Shown here piece after piece: positions 51,435-59,397 of a DNA stretch of 64,000 nucleotides. Each line of letters opens with the position of its first letter. The stretch's first letter is position 1. Made by a program: the position numbers and the translations under genes. The notes under the pieces were generated by a model. The model did not search any database. It was given only the letters and a program-made list of their open reading frames with translations, and was not told the origin of the DNA. This stretch comes from DASRIA01 sp963768885 (GTDB lineage: Bacteria; Actinomycetota; Thermoleophilia; Solirubrobacterales; JBBDJG01), in NCBI GenBank assembly GCA_963768885.1, contig CAVYJN010000008.1, forward strand, positions 1 to 64,000, written 5' to 3'.

Positions 51435-51917
51435 ATGCTCTACACGACCATGGACAGCCCGATCGGCGAGCTGCTGCTGCTCGGTGACGGCGAGGCGCTG
51501 CGCGGTCTCTACATGCAGGAGGGGCGGACGGCCGTCGCGGTCCGTCGCGACTGGGAGCGCAGCGACGAGCCGTTCGACGAGGTGCGCACGCAGCTCGCCG
51601 AGTACTTCGAAGGGCGGCGCACCACCTTCGACCTCCCGCTCGCGATGGCGGGAAACGACTTCGAGCGCCGCGCGTGGCGGGCGCTCCAGGAGATCCCCTA
51701 CGGCGAGACGATCAGCTACGGCGAGCAGGCGCGGCGGATCGGGGCGCCCTCGGCCGCGCGCGCGGTCGGCACCGCCAACGGCCGAAACCCGATCTCGATC
51801 GTGGTCCCGTGCCATCGCGTGATCGGCGCGAACGGCAGCCTCACGGGATACGGCGGCGGCCTCGAGCGCAAGCGCACGCTGCTCGACCTCGAGGCCGGGG
51901 TCCACACGCTCGCGTGA
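51435..51917 (+). CDS. ogt: Methylated-DNA-protein-cysteine methyltransferase
   Basis: A 160-residue suicide repair protein that removes O6-alkyl groups from guanine. The active-site motif PCHRVIG is intact, preceded by IPYGETISYGEQARRIG and RAVGTANGRNPISIVV and followed by GYGGGLERKRTLLDLE. The N-terminal ribonuclease-like domain is short. GAGGAAA precedes ATG 51435. The next gene overlaps by four bases. Confidence 0.93.
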   Translation: MLYTTMDSPIGELLLLGDGEALRGLYMQEGRTAVAVRRDWERSDEPFDEVRTQLAEYFEGRRTTFDLPLAMAGNDFERRAWRALQEIPYGETISYGEQARRIGAPSAARAVGTANGRNPISIVVPCHRVIGANGSLTGYGGGLERKRTLLDLEAGVHTLA

Positions 51918-52195
51918 CGTACGCGCTGGTCGGCGCGGACGGACGCCCGTACGCCTCCGCGACCCCCGGCACCCTGGGCGGGCACCGGCGCAACAAGGTC
52001 TATGGGCGGCTCGACTGTGCGGGCGCGCTGCGCTGGATCGCCAAGGGCAAGTACGTGCGCCACCGCGTCTTCTTCGCCGACGAGGCGACCGCCGTGGCCG
52101 CGGGCTACCGGCCGTGCGCGCGCTGCATGCCGGAGCGCTACCGGGCCTGGAAGGCAGGCAGCCCGGTGCCGCCTACCCCCCGCGCCGGTAGCTGA
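51914..52195 (+). CDS. Stand-alone Ada-type metal-binding domain protein
   Basis: A 93-residue protein resembling the Ada N-terminal zinc domain: KVYGRLDCAGALRWIAKGKY, then HRVFFADEATAVAAGYRPCARCMPERYRAW. Only three Cys are present; the residue matching the second Cys of Ada is not Cys. Ada's domain repairs DNA methylphosphotriesters and triggers the adaptive response. GTG 51914 overlaps the ogt stop (GTGA), so repair functions of Ada are here split into two coupled genes. It ends inside the convergent lipoprotein gene. Confidence 0.8.
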   Translation: MTYALVGADGRPYASATPGTLGGHRRNKVYGRLDCAGALRWIAKGKYVRHRVFFADEATAVAAGYRPCARCMPERYRAWKAGSPVPPTPRAGS

Positions 52196-52934
52196 CCAAC
52201 TCGGCGCGGCCGCCCGCCCCGTCGGTGTGCACGCTCAGCACCGGGCCGACGCCCGGCGCGAAGAACTTCAGCTCCTCGACCTTCGGCTCGAGCGGCACGA
52301 TGTCGCGCGTCATCAGGACGTCCTCGTTGTAGAAGCCGGCCGGCACCTCGACCCGCTCCTCGCCGACCGTGACCACCGCCCCCCGGTCCTCGGCCTTTCC
52401 CTTGTAGTACTCCTGCCGGTAGGCGAGGCCGGGCTCCGGGTCCGCGGGCATCGCGATCCCCGGCTGCGCTCCGTCCACGCCCGCCTCGAACGATCCCTCG
52501 CGGTCGACGAACTTGCCGCCCTCGAAGTTGCGCACCGCCTCGCCGAGGTACCAGACGTTGCCGTCGGAGTCCTGGGCGTACCAGTCCTCGGTGATCTCCA
52601 CGGGCTTGCCGTTCTCCGTCACGACGTCGGTGATCACGCGTGCCGTGACCCCGTTGGCGACCTTCTTCGTCTTGTCGGTGACGGTCACGACGACGCGTTC
52701 CTTCGTGCCCTTGGTGTCGGTCTCACGGTAGACCCACCTGCTGCCCGGGCTCATCGGCCAGTACGGGTTGTCGATGTCCGTGGTGAAGTCGGCCGGGTCG
52801 AGGTCGACCGGCTCGCTGGTCTGGGGCAGGCCACGATTGGCGTCGGCCTCCGAGTTGTCGTCGCCGCAGGCGGCGATCGTCAGCCCGGCGACCATGCATG
52901 CCAGGGCCGCCGCGATCAGGGTCGGCTTCCTCAT
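52173..52934 (-). CDS. Putative lipoprotein
   Basis: A 253-residue exported protein with a lipobox (MVAGLTIAAC) after a hydrophobic signal, then an acidic linker and a beta-rich domain (YWPMSPGSRWVYRETDTKG, VVVTVTDKTKKV, EDWYAQDSDGNVWYLGE, EVPAGFYNEDVLMTRD). This type of domain recurs in lipoproteins of environmental bacteria with no assigned role. GGGAGC precedes ATG 52934. It overlaps the end of the Ada-like gene by 23 bases, tail to tail. Confidence 0.78.
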   Translation of the reverse strand: MRKPTLIAAALACMVAGLTIAACGDDNSEADANRGLPQTSEPVDLDPADFTTDIDNPYWPMSPGSRWVYRETDTKGTKERVVVTVTDKTKKVANGVTARVITDVVTENGKPVEITEDWYAQDSDGNVWYLGEAVRNFEGGKFVDREGSFEAGVDGAQPGIAMPADPEPGLAYRQEYYKGKAEDRGAVVTVGEERVEVPAGFYNEDVLMTRDIVPLEPKVEELKFFAPGVGPVLSVHTDGAGGRAELVSYRRGG

Positions 52935-53079
52935 TGTCAGTGCTCCCGTGTCGTGGTGGGGTGACCGCTTCGACGGGCCACCGGGACAGGGTTGTACGCG
53001 CGGAAGATGAGAGCGCGATGAGGGCCTGTCGGGCCCGGCCTGACGCCGCCGGCCGGCGGCGGGGTCATATGCTGCGCCG

Positions 53080-53874
53080 ATGCAATCGACGGTCCGCCTG
53101 GACGAGTCCGTCAGCATCGACGCCCCCCAGACCGCGGTCTGGGACGCGATCGCCGACTATTCGTTCGACGAGCGCTGGCGCGGCGGGCTCACGGAGATGA
53201 CCCCGGATCCGCCCGGTCCGCCCGCCGTCGGGACGCGCGTCCACGAGGTCGTCAAGTTCGCCGGCCGGACCTTCACGACCGACTGCACGGTCACGCACGT
53301 CGAGCCCGGCAGCGCCTACGAGTTCACCGGCAACGGCACCAGCGGGGAGATTCGCGGGAGGCGCACGGTGCGGCCGCTCACGGTGGGCGGCGGCAGCGCC
53401 TTCGGCTACGAGATCGAGCTGACGCCGCGGCGGGGCCTTCGCCCGTTCGCCCGCGTGCTCGGCCCGATCCTGCGGGCCGGTCTGCGGCGGGACCTGGGCA
53501 GGTTGAAGGGCCTGCTGGAGAACGGCGCGCGCAACCGTTCCCCGGTGGCGCTGGTCGAGTTCCCCGCCGACGACCCCGAACGCGCGCGCCGTTTCTGGGA
53601 CGGACTGCTCGGCGTCGAGCTGGCCGCCCGTGCCACTGACCAGGGGGCGGGCTGGCAGACCACCGCGGGAGAGCCCGCAATCGGAGTGCACGAGCGCGGC
53701 CGCGGCCCCGGCGACTCGTTCTCGCTGCCGTACTTCCAGGTCCGCGACATGCCGTCCGCCCTCGCGCAGGTCGAGGCGCTCGGCGGGAGCATCGTCCACC
53801 CCGGCGAGAGCTTCGCGATCTGCAAGGACTCCGAGGGAAGCCCGTTCGGGCTCGCCGCGCGCAAGCTTGCCTGA
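53080..53874 (+). CDS. SRPBCC-VOC two-domain fusion
   Basis: A 264-residue protein. Residues 1-150 are a START/SRPBCC fold (VRLDESVSIDAPQTAVWDAIADY, VTHVEPGSAYEFTGNGTSG, the final helix ILRAGLRRDLGRLKGLLE). Residues about 155-264 are a VOC/glyoxalase-like domain (VALVEFPADDPERARRFWDGLLGV, ALAQVEALGGSIVHPGE, FAICKDSEGSPFGLA). Both bind small hydrophobic ligands or metals; the joint role is unknown. ATG 53080 has TATGCT six bases upstream. RNase D starts directly after its stop. Confidence 0.82.
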   Translation: MQSTVRLDESVSIDAPQTAVWDAIADYSFDERWRGGLTEMTPDPPGPPAVGTRVHEVVKFAGRTFTTDCTVTHVEPGSAYEFTGNGTSGEIRGRRTVRPLTVGGGSAFGYEIELTPRRGLRPFARVLGPILRAGLRRDLGRLKGLLENGARNRSPVALVEFPADDPERARRFWDGLLGVELAARATDQGAGWQTTAGEPAIGVHERGRGPGDSFSLPYFQVRDMPSALAQVEALGGSIVHPGESFAICKDSEGSPFGLAARKLA

Positions 53875-55038
53875 GTGACCCCTGAGGCGCCGATCGAGCA
53901 GGTCGCCCAGCGCGCGGTCGCAACGGGGCAGATCGCGTTCGACACCGAGTTCATGTCGGAGGGGCGCTACTTCCCACGCCTGTGCCTCGTGCAGTTCGCC
54001 GCTGCGGAGCCCGGCGGGGAGCCGGTCGTCGCGACGATCGACGCGCTCGCCGACGAGGACCCGGGCCCCCTCCTCGCGGCGCTCACCGACCCCGGCGTCG
54101 AGGTCGTGGTGCATGCCGGCAGGCAGGACCTCGCGATCGTCGAGCAGGCCTGGGGAGCGAGGGCGACGAACGTCTTCGACACGCAGATCGCCGCGGCGCT
54201 GACGAGCACGACGCACCAGTCGAGCTACCAGTACCTGGTCGGACAGGTCCTCGGCAGGTCCCTGCGGAAGTCGGAGAGCTTCACGCGGTGGGACCAGCGC
54301 CCGCTCACCGAGCAGCAGCTGGCATACGCGCGCCAGGACGTCCAGCACCTGATCGCGCTGGCCGCCTTGTTGCGGGAACGACTCGAGGCGAACGGGCGCC
54401 TCGAGTGGGCCCGTCAGGAGTGTCGCCTGCTCGAGACGGCCAGCGCGGAGGAGCGCGATCCCGAGGAGGTGTTCCGGCGCCTCTCGGCGTCGACGGACCT
54501 CAAGCCGGTCGAGGCCGCGGTCGCGCGCGAGCTGACGATCTGGCGCGAGCAGACCGCGCGCGAGCAGAACCGGCCGATCCGCTCGGTATTGCCGGACCGC
54601 CTCGTCACGCAGCTCGCGCGCCGGCGCCCGGCGTCCCTCGAGGCCCTCAAGCAGGAGCGCGGGGTCGGCGAGGGAATCCTGCGGCGCCACGGCAAGCAGA
54701 TCCTCGCCGCGCTGCGCCGCGGCGAGCGCGCGGCCCCGATCGCGCTGCCCGCGCGACCCGACCTGCCGCCGTGGTTCGGACCGCTCAGCGCGCTCGTCGA
54801 GGCGCTGATCCGCGCACGCTGCGAGGAGCAGCGGATCGCTCCAGAGATGATCGCGAACCGCGCCGAGGTCGGCGAGGTCGTGCTCCAGGCGGTCCGCCAC
54901 GGGACCGAGGCCTCGAACCGCCTGCTGACGGGGTGGCGGCGCGATGTCGTCGGCGAAGAGGTGCTCGAGCTGCTGCGCGGCGACCGCTCGCTACGCGTCG
55001 GACCCGACGGCCACCTCGTCGTCGTCCGGCACGACTGA
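53875..55038 (+). CDS. rnd: Ribonuclease D
   Basis: A 387-residue DEDDy 3'-5' exoribonuclease that trims tRNA and other stable RNA 3' ends. Exo I is FDTEFMSEGRY, Exo II is VVHAGRQDLAIVEQ and Exo III is YARQDVQHL. Two HRDC-like regions follow (ARELTIWREQTAREQNRPIRSVLPD and LSALVEALIRARCEEQRIAPEMI), as in full-length RNase D. GTG 53875 immediately follows the upstream stop. Confidence 0.9.
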   Translation: MTPEAPIEQVAQRAVATGQIAFDTEFMSEGRYFPRLCLVQFAAAEPGGEPVVATIDALADEDPGPLLAALTDPGVEVVVHAGRQDLAIVEQAWGARATNVFDTQIAAALTSTTHQSSYQYLVGQVLGRSLRKSESFTRWDQRPLTEQQLAYARQDVQHLIALAALLRERLEANGRLEWARQECRLLETASAEERDPEEVFRRLSASTDLKPVEAAVARELTIWREQTAREQNRPIRSVLPDRLVTQLARRRPASLEALKQERGVGEGILRRHGKQILAALRRGERAAPIALPARPDLPPWFGPLSALVEALIRARCEEQRIAPEMIANRAEVGEVVLQAVRHGTEASNRLLTGWRRDVVGEEVLELLRGDRSLRVGPDGHLVVVRHD

Positions 55039-55051
55039 GCGCGAACGCGGG

Positions 55052-55522
55052 TCAGCCGGCGACGAGCGCGCGGCCGACGCTGTCGGCAACACAAGCGGGT
55101 TTTTCTGAGCCCTCGACCTCGACCGTGAAGCGCGTCACGACCTGCCACCAGCCGCCGCCGACGTCGTCCACCGAGACGACCTCGGCCTTCGCGCGCACAC
55201 GGCTGCCCGCGGGCACGGGGGCGGGAAAGCGCACCTTGTTCCACCCGTAGTTGACGCCCAGCGCGAAGCCGGTCGAAGAGATCAGGTCGAGCCTGAACCC
55301 GTCGATCATCGAGAGCGTCAGGTTGCCGTGGGCGACCGTCGTGCCGAACGGGCTCTCCCGCCGCGCCCGCTCCACGTCGGTATGGATCCACTGGTGGTCG
55401 CCCGAGAGGTCGGCGAACGCGTCGATGTCCTGCTGGCGCACCTCGCGCCAGGACCCCGGCCCGATCTCCTTGCCGATCAGCGCCTTGATCCCGTCGATGC
55501 CCTGTACCTCTGCGACCGCCAT
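55052..55522 (-). CDS. MaoC-like (R)-specific enoyl-CoA hydratase family protein
   Basis: A 156-residue hot-dog-fold protein. The hydratase motif is visible as DIDAFADLSGDHQWIHTD, followed by VAHGNLTLSMIDGF. It matches actinobacterial single-domain MaoC dehydratases that act on acyl-CoA or acyl-carrier substrates. ATG 55522 has TAAGCT eight bases upstream on its strand, consistent with a leaderless transcript. Confidence 0.88.
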   Translation of the reverse strand: MAVAEVQGIDGIKALIGKEIGPGSWREVRQQDIDAFADLSGDHQWIHTDVERARRESPFGTTVAHGNLTLSMIDGFRLDLISSTGFALGVNYGWNKVRFPAPVPAGSRVRAKAEVVSVDDVGGGWWQVVTRFTVEVEGSEKPACVADSVGRALVAG

Positions 55523-55551
55523 GGCCCGTGAGCTTACCCGCGCCGTGAGGC

Positions 55552-56031
55552 TCAGGGCAGGAGCTTCTCGACCCGGTACTTCCGCGCGCCTCGCAGGGTC
55601 TCGACCTCGACCGTCTCTCCGGGCTGCCGTCCGAGCAGGGCGCCCGCGACGGGGGACTCGGCGGAGAGCTTCCCCTGCCCGGGGTCGGCCTCGGTGGGCC
55701 CCACGATCGTCCACGTGTGGACCGTGCCCGTCTCCTCGTCGCGAACCTCGGCGGTGCGGCCGAAGGCGAAGGTCGCGCCGCCCGCGTCGGCCTCCACCAC
55801 GGCGGCATTTCGCAGGCGCTCGCGAAGTCGCTTGATCTTGCCCTCCATGTGCGCCTGGTCCTCCTTGGCGATGTGGTACTCCGCGTTCTCCTTGAGGTCG
55901 CCCAGCGAGCGCGCGGCGAGCAGGCGCTCACCCATCGCGCGGCGGCCGTTGGTCTCGAGCTCGTGGAGCTCGGCCTTCAGCGCCTCGAGGCCCGCGGGCG
56001 TGATCGCCTCGCCGGGGTCGGATGGGGTCAT
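55552..56031 (-). CDS. greA: Transcript cleavage factor GreA
   Basis: A 159-residue elongation factor that enters the RNA polymerase secondary channel and promotes cleavage of backtracked RNA. The coiled-coil domain with its acidic tip (ARSLGDLKENAEYHIAKEDQ) is followed by the C-terminal FKBP-like domain (YRVEKLLP at the end; GKLSAESPVAGALLGRQPGE). GAGGTGAG precedes ATG 56031. Slightly divergent in the coiled coil, which carries an extra Ala/Gly segment, but clearly GreA/GreB family. Confidence 0.9.
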   Translation of the reverse strand: MTPSDPGEAITPAGLEALKAELHELETNGRRAMGERLLAARSLGDLKENAEYHIAKEDQAHMEGKIKRLRERLRNAAVVEADAGGATFAFGRTAEVRDEETGTVHTWTIVGPTEADPGQGKLSAESPVAGALLGRQPGETVEVETLRGARKYRVEKLLP

Positions 56032-56099
56032 TCGCTCACCTCGGATCGCATGTTCGCAGTTAGCATGCAGTTTCAGGTTCGCGACCCCGGGAGGTTCCA

Positions 56100-57332
56100 A
56101 TGACATCGATCCGCAGCGATCTCGAGAACGTGCTGGTCACCGAGCGGGAGCTGTGGATGGAGGGACCGCCGCACGAGCTGTTCCGCGAGCTGCGCAGCGA
56201 GTGCCCGGTGCACTGGACGAAGAAGATCACCGAGTACCCGGACGAGGCGGGCTTCTGGTCGGTCACGACCGCCGACGACGTCCACGCGGTCAGCCGCGAC
56301 TGGAAGACGTATTCATCCGAGCGCGGCGGCGTGACCGCGGTCACCGACATCTTCCCGATCGAGCTGCTGCGCGCGATGTTCATCGGGATGGACCCGCCCA
56401 AGCACGATCGCATCAAGGCGCTGTTCCAGGCGGGGTTCACGCCGAAGCGGATCGCCGCGCACGAGGACGAGATCCGCGCGATCGCCGTCGACGTGCTCGA
56501 CCGGCTCGAGGGCCGCGAGACGTGCGACCTGGTCACCGACGTCGCGCAGCCGGTCGTCTCGCGGGTGATCGGCAGCTTCATGGGCATCCCGCCCGAGGAC
56601 GACGCGGTGTGGGCGAACCTGATGAACTCGACCCTCGGCGCGGGCGACCCGGACCTCAACCCGGAGGGCGTCCCGGGCGTGCTCGAGCGCGACATCCCGG
56701 AGATCTTCGAGCGCTGCCGCGTGATGATCGCCGACCGCCGCGAGAACCCCACCGACGACCTCACGAGCGTGCTCGTGCACGCCGAGATCGACGGGCAGAA
56801 GCTCGAGGAGCACGAGATCGTGATGGGCTTCTTCCTGCTCGTCGCCGCCGGGAACGACAGCACGAAGGCCACGTACTGCAGCGCGATGCGGGCGCTGATG
56901 GAGAACCCCGACCAGCGCCAGATCCTGCTGGACGACCCGTCCCTGATACCGAGCGCCGTCGAGGAGTCGCTGCGGATGTTCCCCGCCTTCGCGCATTTCC
57001 GCCGCACCGCCACCGCCGACACGGAGCTGAACGGCCAGAAGATCCGCGAGGGCGAGAAGGTCGTCATGTGGTACGTGTCCTCGAACCGCGACGAGACCCG
57101 CTACGAGGACCCGGACCGCTTCGACGTGCGGCGCAACCCAGAGCACCAGGCGTTCGGGGCCGGCGGGCGCCACTTCTGCCTCGGCACGGCGCTCGCGCGG
57201 CTCGAGCTGCAGATCCTGCTCGAGGAGACGCTCGCGCGCTACCCGGCGATGGAGGTCGCGGGCACGCCCAAGGTGGTCGAGTCGCCGTTCCTCAACCAGC
57301 TCAAGACGTTCCCGGTGCGGCTTTCGCCGTAG
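56100..57332 (+). CDS. Cytochrome P450 (CYP125/CYP142/CYP124-like)
   Basis: A 410-residue soluble P450. The haem loop is FGAGGRHFCLGTALARLE with the Cys ligand, the I-helix has AAGNDSTK, and the K-helix ESLRMFP carries the conserved ExxR. Early motifs (PPKHDRIKALFQAGFTPKRI) fit the actinobacterial sterol and lipid hydroxylase clans. It needs ferredoxin and reductase; the [3Fe-4S] ferredoxin and reductase of the redox operon could serve. GGGAGG precedes ATG 56100. Divergent from greA. Confidence 0.92.
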   Translation: MTSIRSDLENVLVTERELWMEGPPHELFRELRSECPVHWTKKITEYPDEAGFWSVTTADDVHAVSRDWKTYSSERGGVTAVTDIFPIELLRAMFIGMDPPKHDRIKALFQAGFTPKRIAAHEDEIRAIAVDVLDRLEGRETCDLVTDVAQPVVSRVIGSFMGIPPEDDAVWANLMNSTLGAGDPDLNPEGVPGVLERDIPEIFERCRVMIADRRENPTDDLTSVLVHAEIDGQKLEEHEIVMGFFLLVAAGNDSTKATYCSAMRALMENPDQRQILLDDPSLIPSAVEESLRMFPAFAHFRRTATADTELNGQKIREGEKVVMWYVSSNRDETRYEDPDRFDVRRNPEHQAFGAGGRHFCLGTALARLELQILLEETLARYPAMEVAGTPKVVESPFLNQLKTFPVRLSP

Positions 57333-57369
57333 GCGCGCATCGCAACGACCAGCGGCTCCTCCCGAACGC

Positions 57370-59397
57370 CTAGGGCTCGGCGCGAGGCACGATACGGGCG
57401 GGGCGCCTCGGAAAACGCCGAGGCCCCAATCCCTCGCGATCGTCGGGTCCGTCGGCCTCGCGCGCCACACGGTCGACCTCCTGGATCACGATCGGCCACG
57501 TCCGATATGGGGTGAAGTGCCCCATGCCCACGATCTCGACGCCGCGCGCGCCGTCGATCGCCTCGAAGGTATCCACTCCACCGACCGGCCGCACGAATGG
57601 GTCGTCGGATCCCCAGATGATCGTGGTCGGCTTCCGCCACTTCCCGAGAGCGGGCGTGCGGTCCTTGGAGGCCAGCACCGCAAGCAGCTGCCGGAGGTCG
57701 GCGTTGGGGTCCACGCCGCGGTTCCATCCCCATTGCACGCCGAGCAACTCCCGCACGTTTTTCTCATCTTCCGGTGGTAACGGACCCGCGTTCAGCAGCC
57801 GCCACAGGGGCATCGCGTAGTCCATCCAACTCGCCCTTGACCCGGTGGGCTGAGGCCGCGCCAGTTGTCGCAGAATCTGCAGGGACGGCAACCTCGAGGG
57901 AGGCCATCGCCGCGTCCGCGGGCTCGAATTGATGCAGGTCAGCGAGCGCACGCGAGCGGGATGCCTGATCGCGAGGGACTGCGCGATCATGCCGCCGAGG
58001 GAAATACCCATGACGTGCGCCGATTCGATCTCGAGGCCGGCCAGCAGGCCGGCCGCATCATCGGCCATGTCGTCGATCGTGTAGGGCGCACCCAGCCCCA
58101 GCAGCGCTCGAAGTGGGCTCCTGAACCTTCCGACCTTGGCCCTGACTCGCGTCGAGTGCCCGGAATCGCGGTTGTCGAAGCGAATCAGGTTGAACCCCCG
58201 CTGCTCGAGCCTTTCGCAGAACTCCCGGCGCCACCAAGTCATGGGGCAGGCGAAACCCATGATCAAGAGCAGCGGCCTTCCACGGTCGGCTCCGCTTGTG
58301 TCGTAACAGATGTCGATCCCGTCCTCGTCACTGACCCGCAGTCTTCTTGCGGGGTCCAGACGCTGTGCCGGGACAAGCTGCGGAATCACGACAGGCTGAC
58401 GACGTCGTCTGTTGTATCCGTCCGCGCGGCGCCGCGCGGACATCTCGTAGACCTGCGCGCGGAACGGCAGCAGCCTGTCGTTCTCCGGGAGCTCGATGCC
58501 GTCGCTTATGCGGGTGGGATCGAACCGCAGCGGCTCGTCGCCGTTCAGGTCCCAGGGGCCCATCTCCGTCAGTTCGAGCGTGCCGACCGCGATCCGCTGT
58601 CCCCCCTTGGCCCACTTCGCGCTCGCGTCGTGCACCGGGTCGTTCTGGCGCGCGATCTGGACCTCGAGGCGAAAACGCGCCGGCCAGGTCGCGAGGCGTT
58701 GTGTCAGCTCGGTGCGCAGGAAGTCTGGATCGCTGCGGTGCGGAGCCTTCCAGAAGCGCGGCTGCCACAGGCGCAGCGCCTGCTCGGGGACCTCGGGGAT
58801 CCACGAGTAGCGGACGTAGCGAGAGTCATCGTCGCTCACAACCCACTTGAAGGCGTGCAAGGAGTTGTAGTGGCAACCGGCATAGCTGTCGACGCGACAC
58901 AATGGTTTGGCTTGACGGACTCCGACCGCGGGAGTGATGCCCTTGCGCCAGTAGAGAACCGCCCGCGGATTCGGGAATGGCAGGCCGATCCACGTGCGCG
59001 ACATGGTGCGCTGCCAACGCAAGAACTTCTCGGGGGTCCCGACGAAGAACCGGGGCATCCGCAGGGCTGTGATGTCCATCTGGTCGCCTTCATCCTTGTC
59101 CACCTGCTCGCCTTCATCCAGATGGAACTTGACCGCGAGACCGCGGACGTTGAGCCTGCCGTCGTGTCTGGAGGGATCCGATGTGAAATCGGAGAACCGG
59201 ACCGTTACGGGGGTCTCCGCACCAGGAGCGAAGGCCTTCGCCCGCGTCAGCTTCGGTATTCCGGCTGCCACATTGAACGTCCCGCGGCAGAGGACGCCCT
59301 TTGCCTGCGCCGCACGGTAGCCGGGGCAATACCCGAAGTCCGATTCGATCTCCTTCAGCGAGAGCTCGGCCATGCGCTCCATCGACCCGGGTTCCAT
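57370..59397 (-). CDS. Catalase-related domain fused to alpha/beta hydrolase
   Basis: A 675-residue fusion. Residues about 10-325 match the catalase-related peroxidase fold (VTVRFSDF, VRGLAVKFH, MPRFFVGTPEKFLRW, HAFKWVVSDDDSRYVRY, GTLELTEMGPWDLNG). A haem-ligand-like RxxxY occurs at 313-317, but the distal catalytic His is Gln31 (AAQAKG instead of A-H-A-K-G). Residues about 355-650 are an alpha/beta hydrolase with Ser466 in GISLGG, acid near GSDDPF and His in GMGHF. Start ATG 59397 has GGGAG upstream and overlaps the preceding TGA (TGATG). Unlikely to be a normal catalase. Confidence 0.82.
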   Translation of the reverse strand: MEPGSMERMAELSLKEIESDFGYCPGYRAAQAKGVLCRGTFNVAAGIPKLTRAKAFAPGAETPVTVRFSDFTSDPSRHDGRLNVRGLAVKFHLDEGEQVDKDEGDQMDITALRMPRFFVGTPEKFLRWQRTMSRTWIGLPFPNPRAVLYWRKGITPAVGVRQAKPLCRVDSYAGCHYNSLHAFKWVVSDDDSRYVRYSWIPEVPEQALRLWQPRFWKAPHRSDPDFLRTELTQRLATWPARFRLEVQIARQNDPVHDASAKWAKGGQRIAVGTLELTEMGPWDLNGDEPLRFDPTRISDGIELPENDRLLPFRAQVYEMSARRRADGYNRRRRQPVVIPQLVPAQRLDPARRLRVSDEDGIDICYDTSGADRGRPLLLIMGFACPMTWWRREFCERLEQRGFNLIRFDNRDSGHSTRVRAKVGRFRSPLRALLGLGAPYTIDDMADDAAGLLAGLEIESAHVMGISLGGMIAQSLAIRHPARVRSLTCINSSPRTRRWPPSRLPSLQILRQLARPQPTGSRASWMDYAMPLWRLLNAGPLPPEDEKNVRELLGVQWGWNRGVDPNADLRQLLAVLASKDRTPALGKWRKPTTIIWGSDDPFVRPVGGVDTFEAIDGARGVEIVGMGHFTPYRTWPIVIQEVDRVAREADGPDDREGLGPRRFPRRPARIVPRAEP

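Noticed and set aside
53065..54900. Long minus-strand open frame opposite the SRPBCC-VOC and RNase D genes
   Set aside because: The RNase D exonuclease motifs and HRDC regions are on the plus strand; the antisense frame has no recognisable feature.
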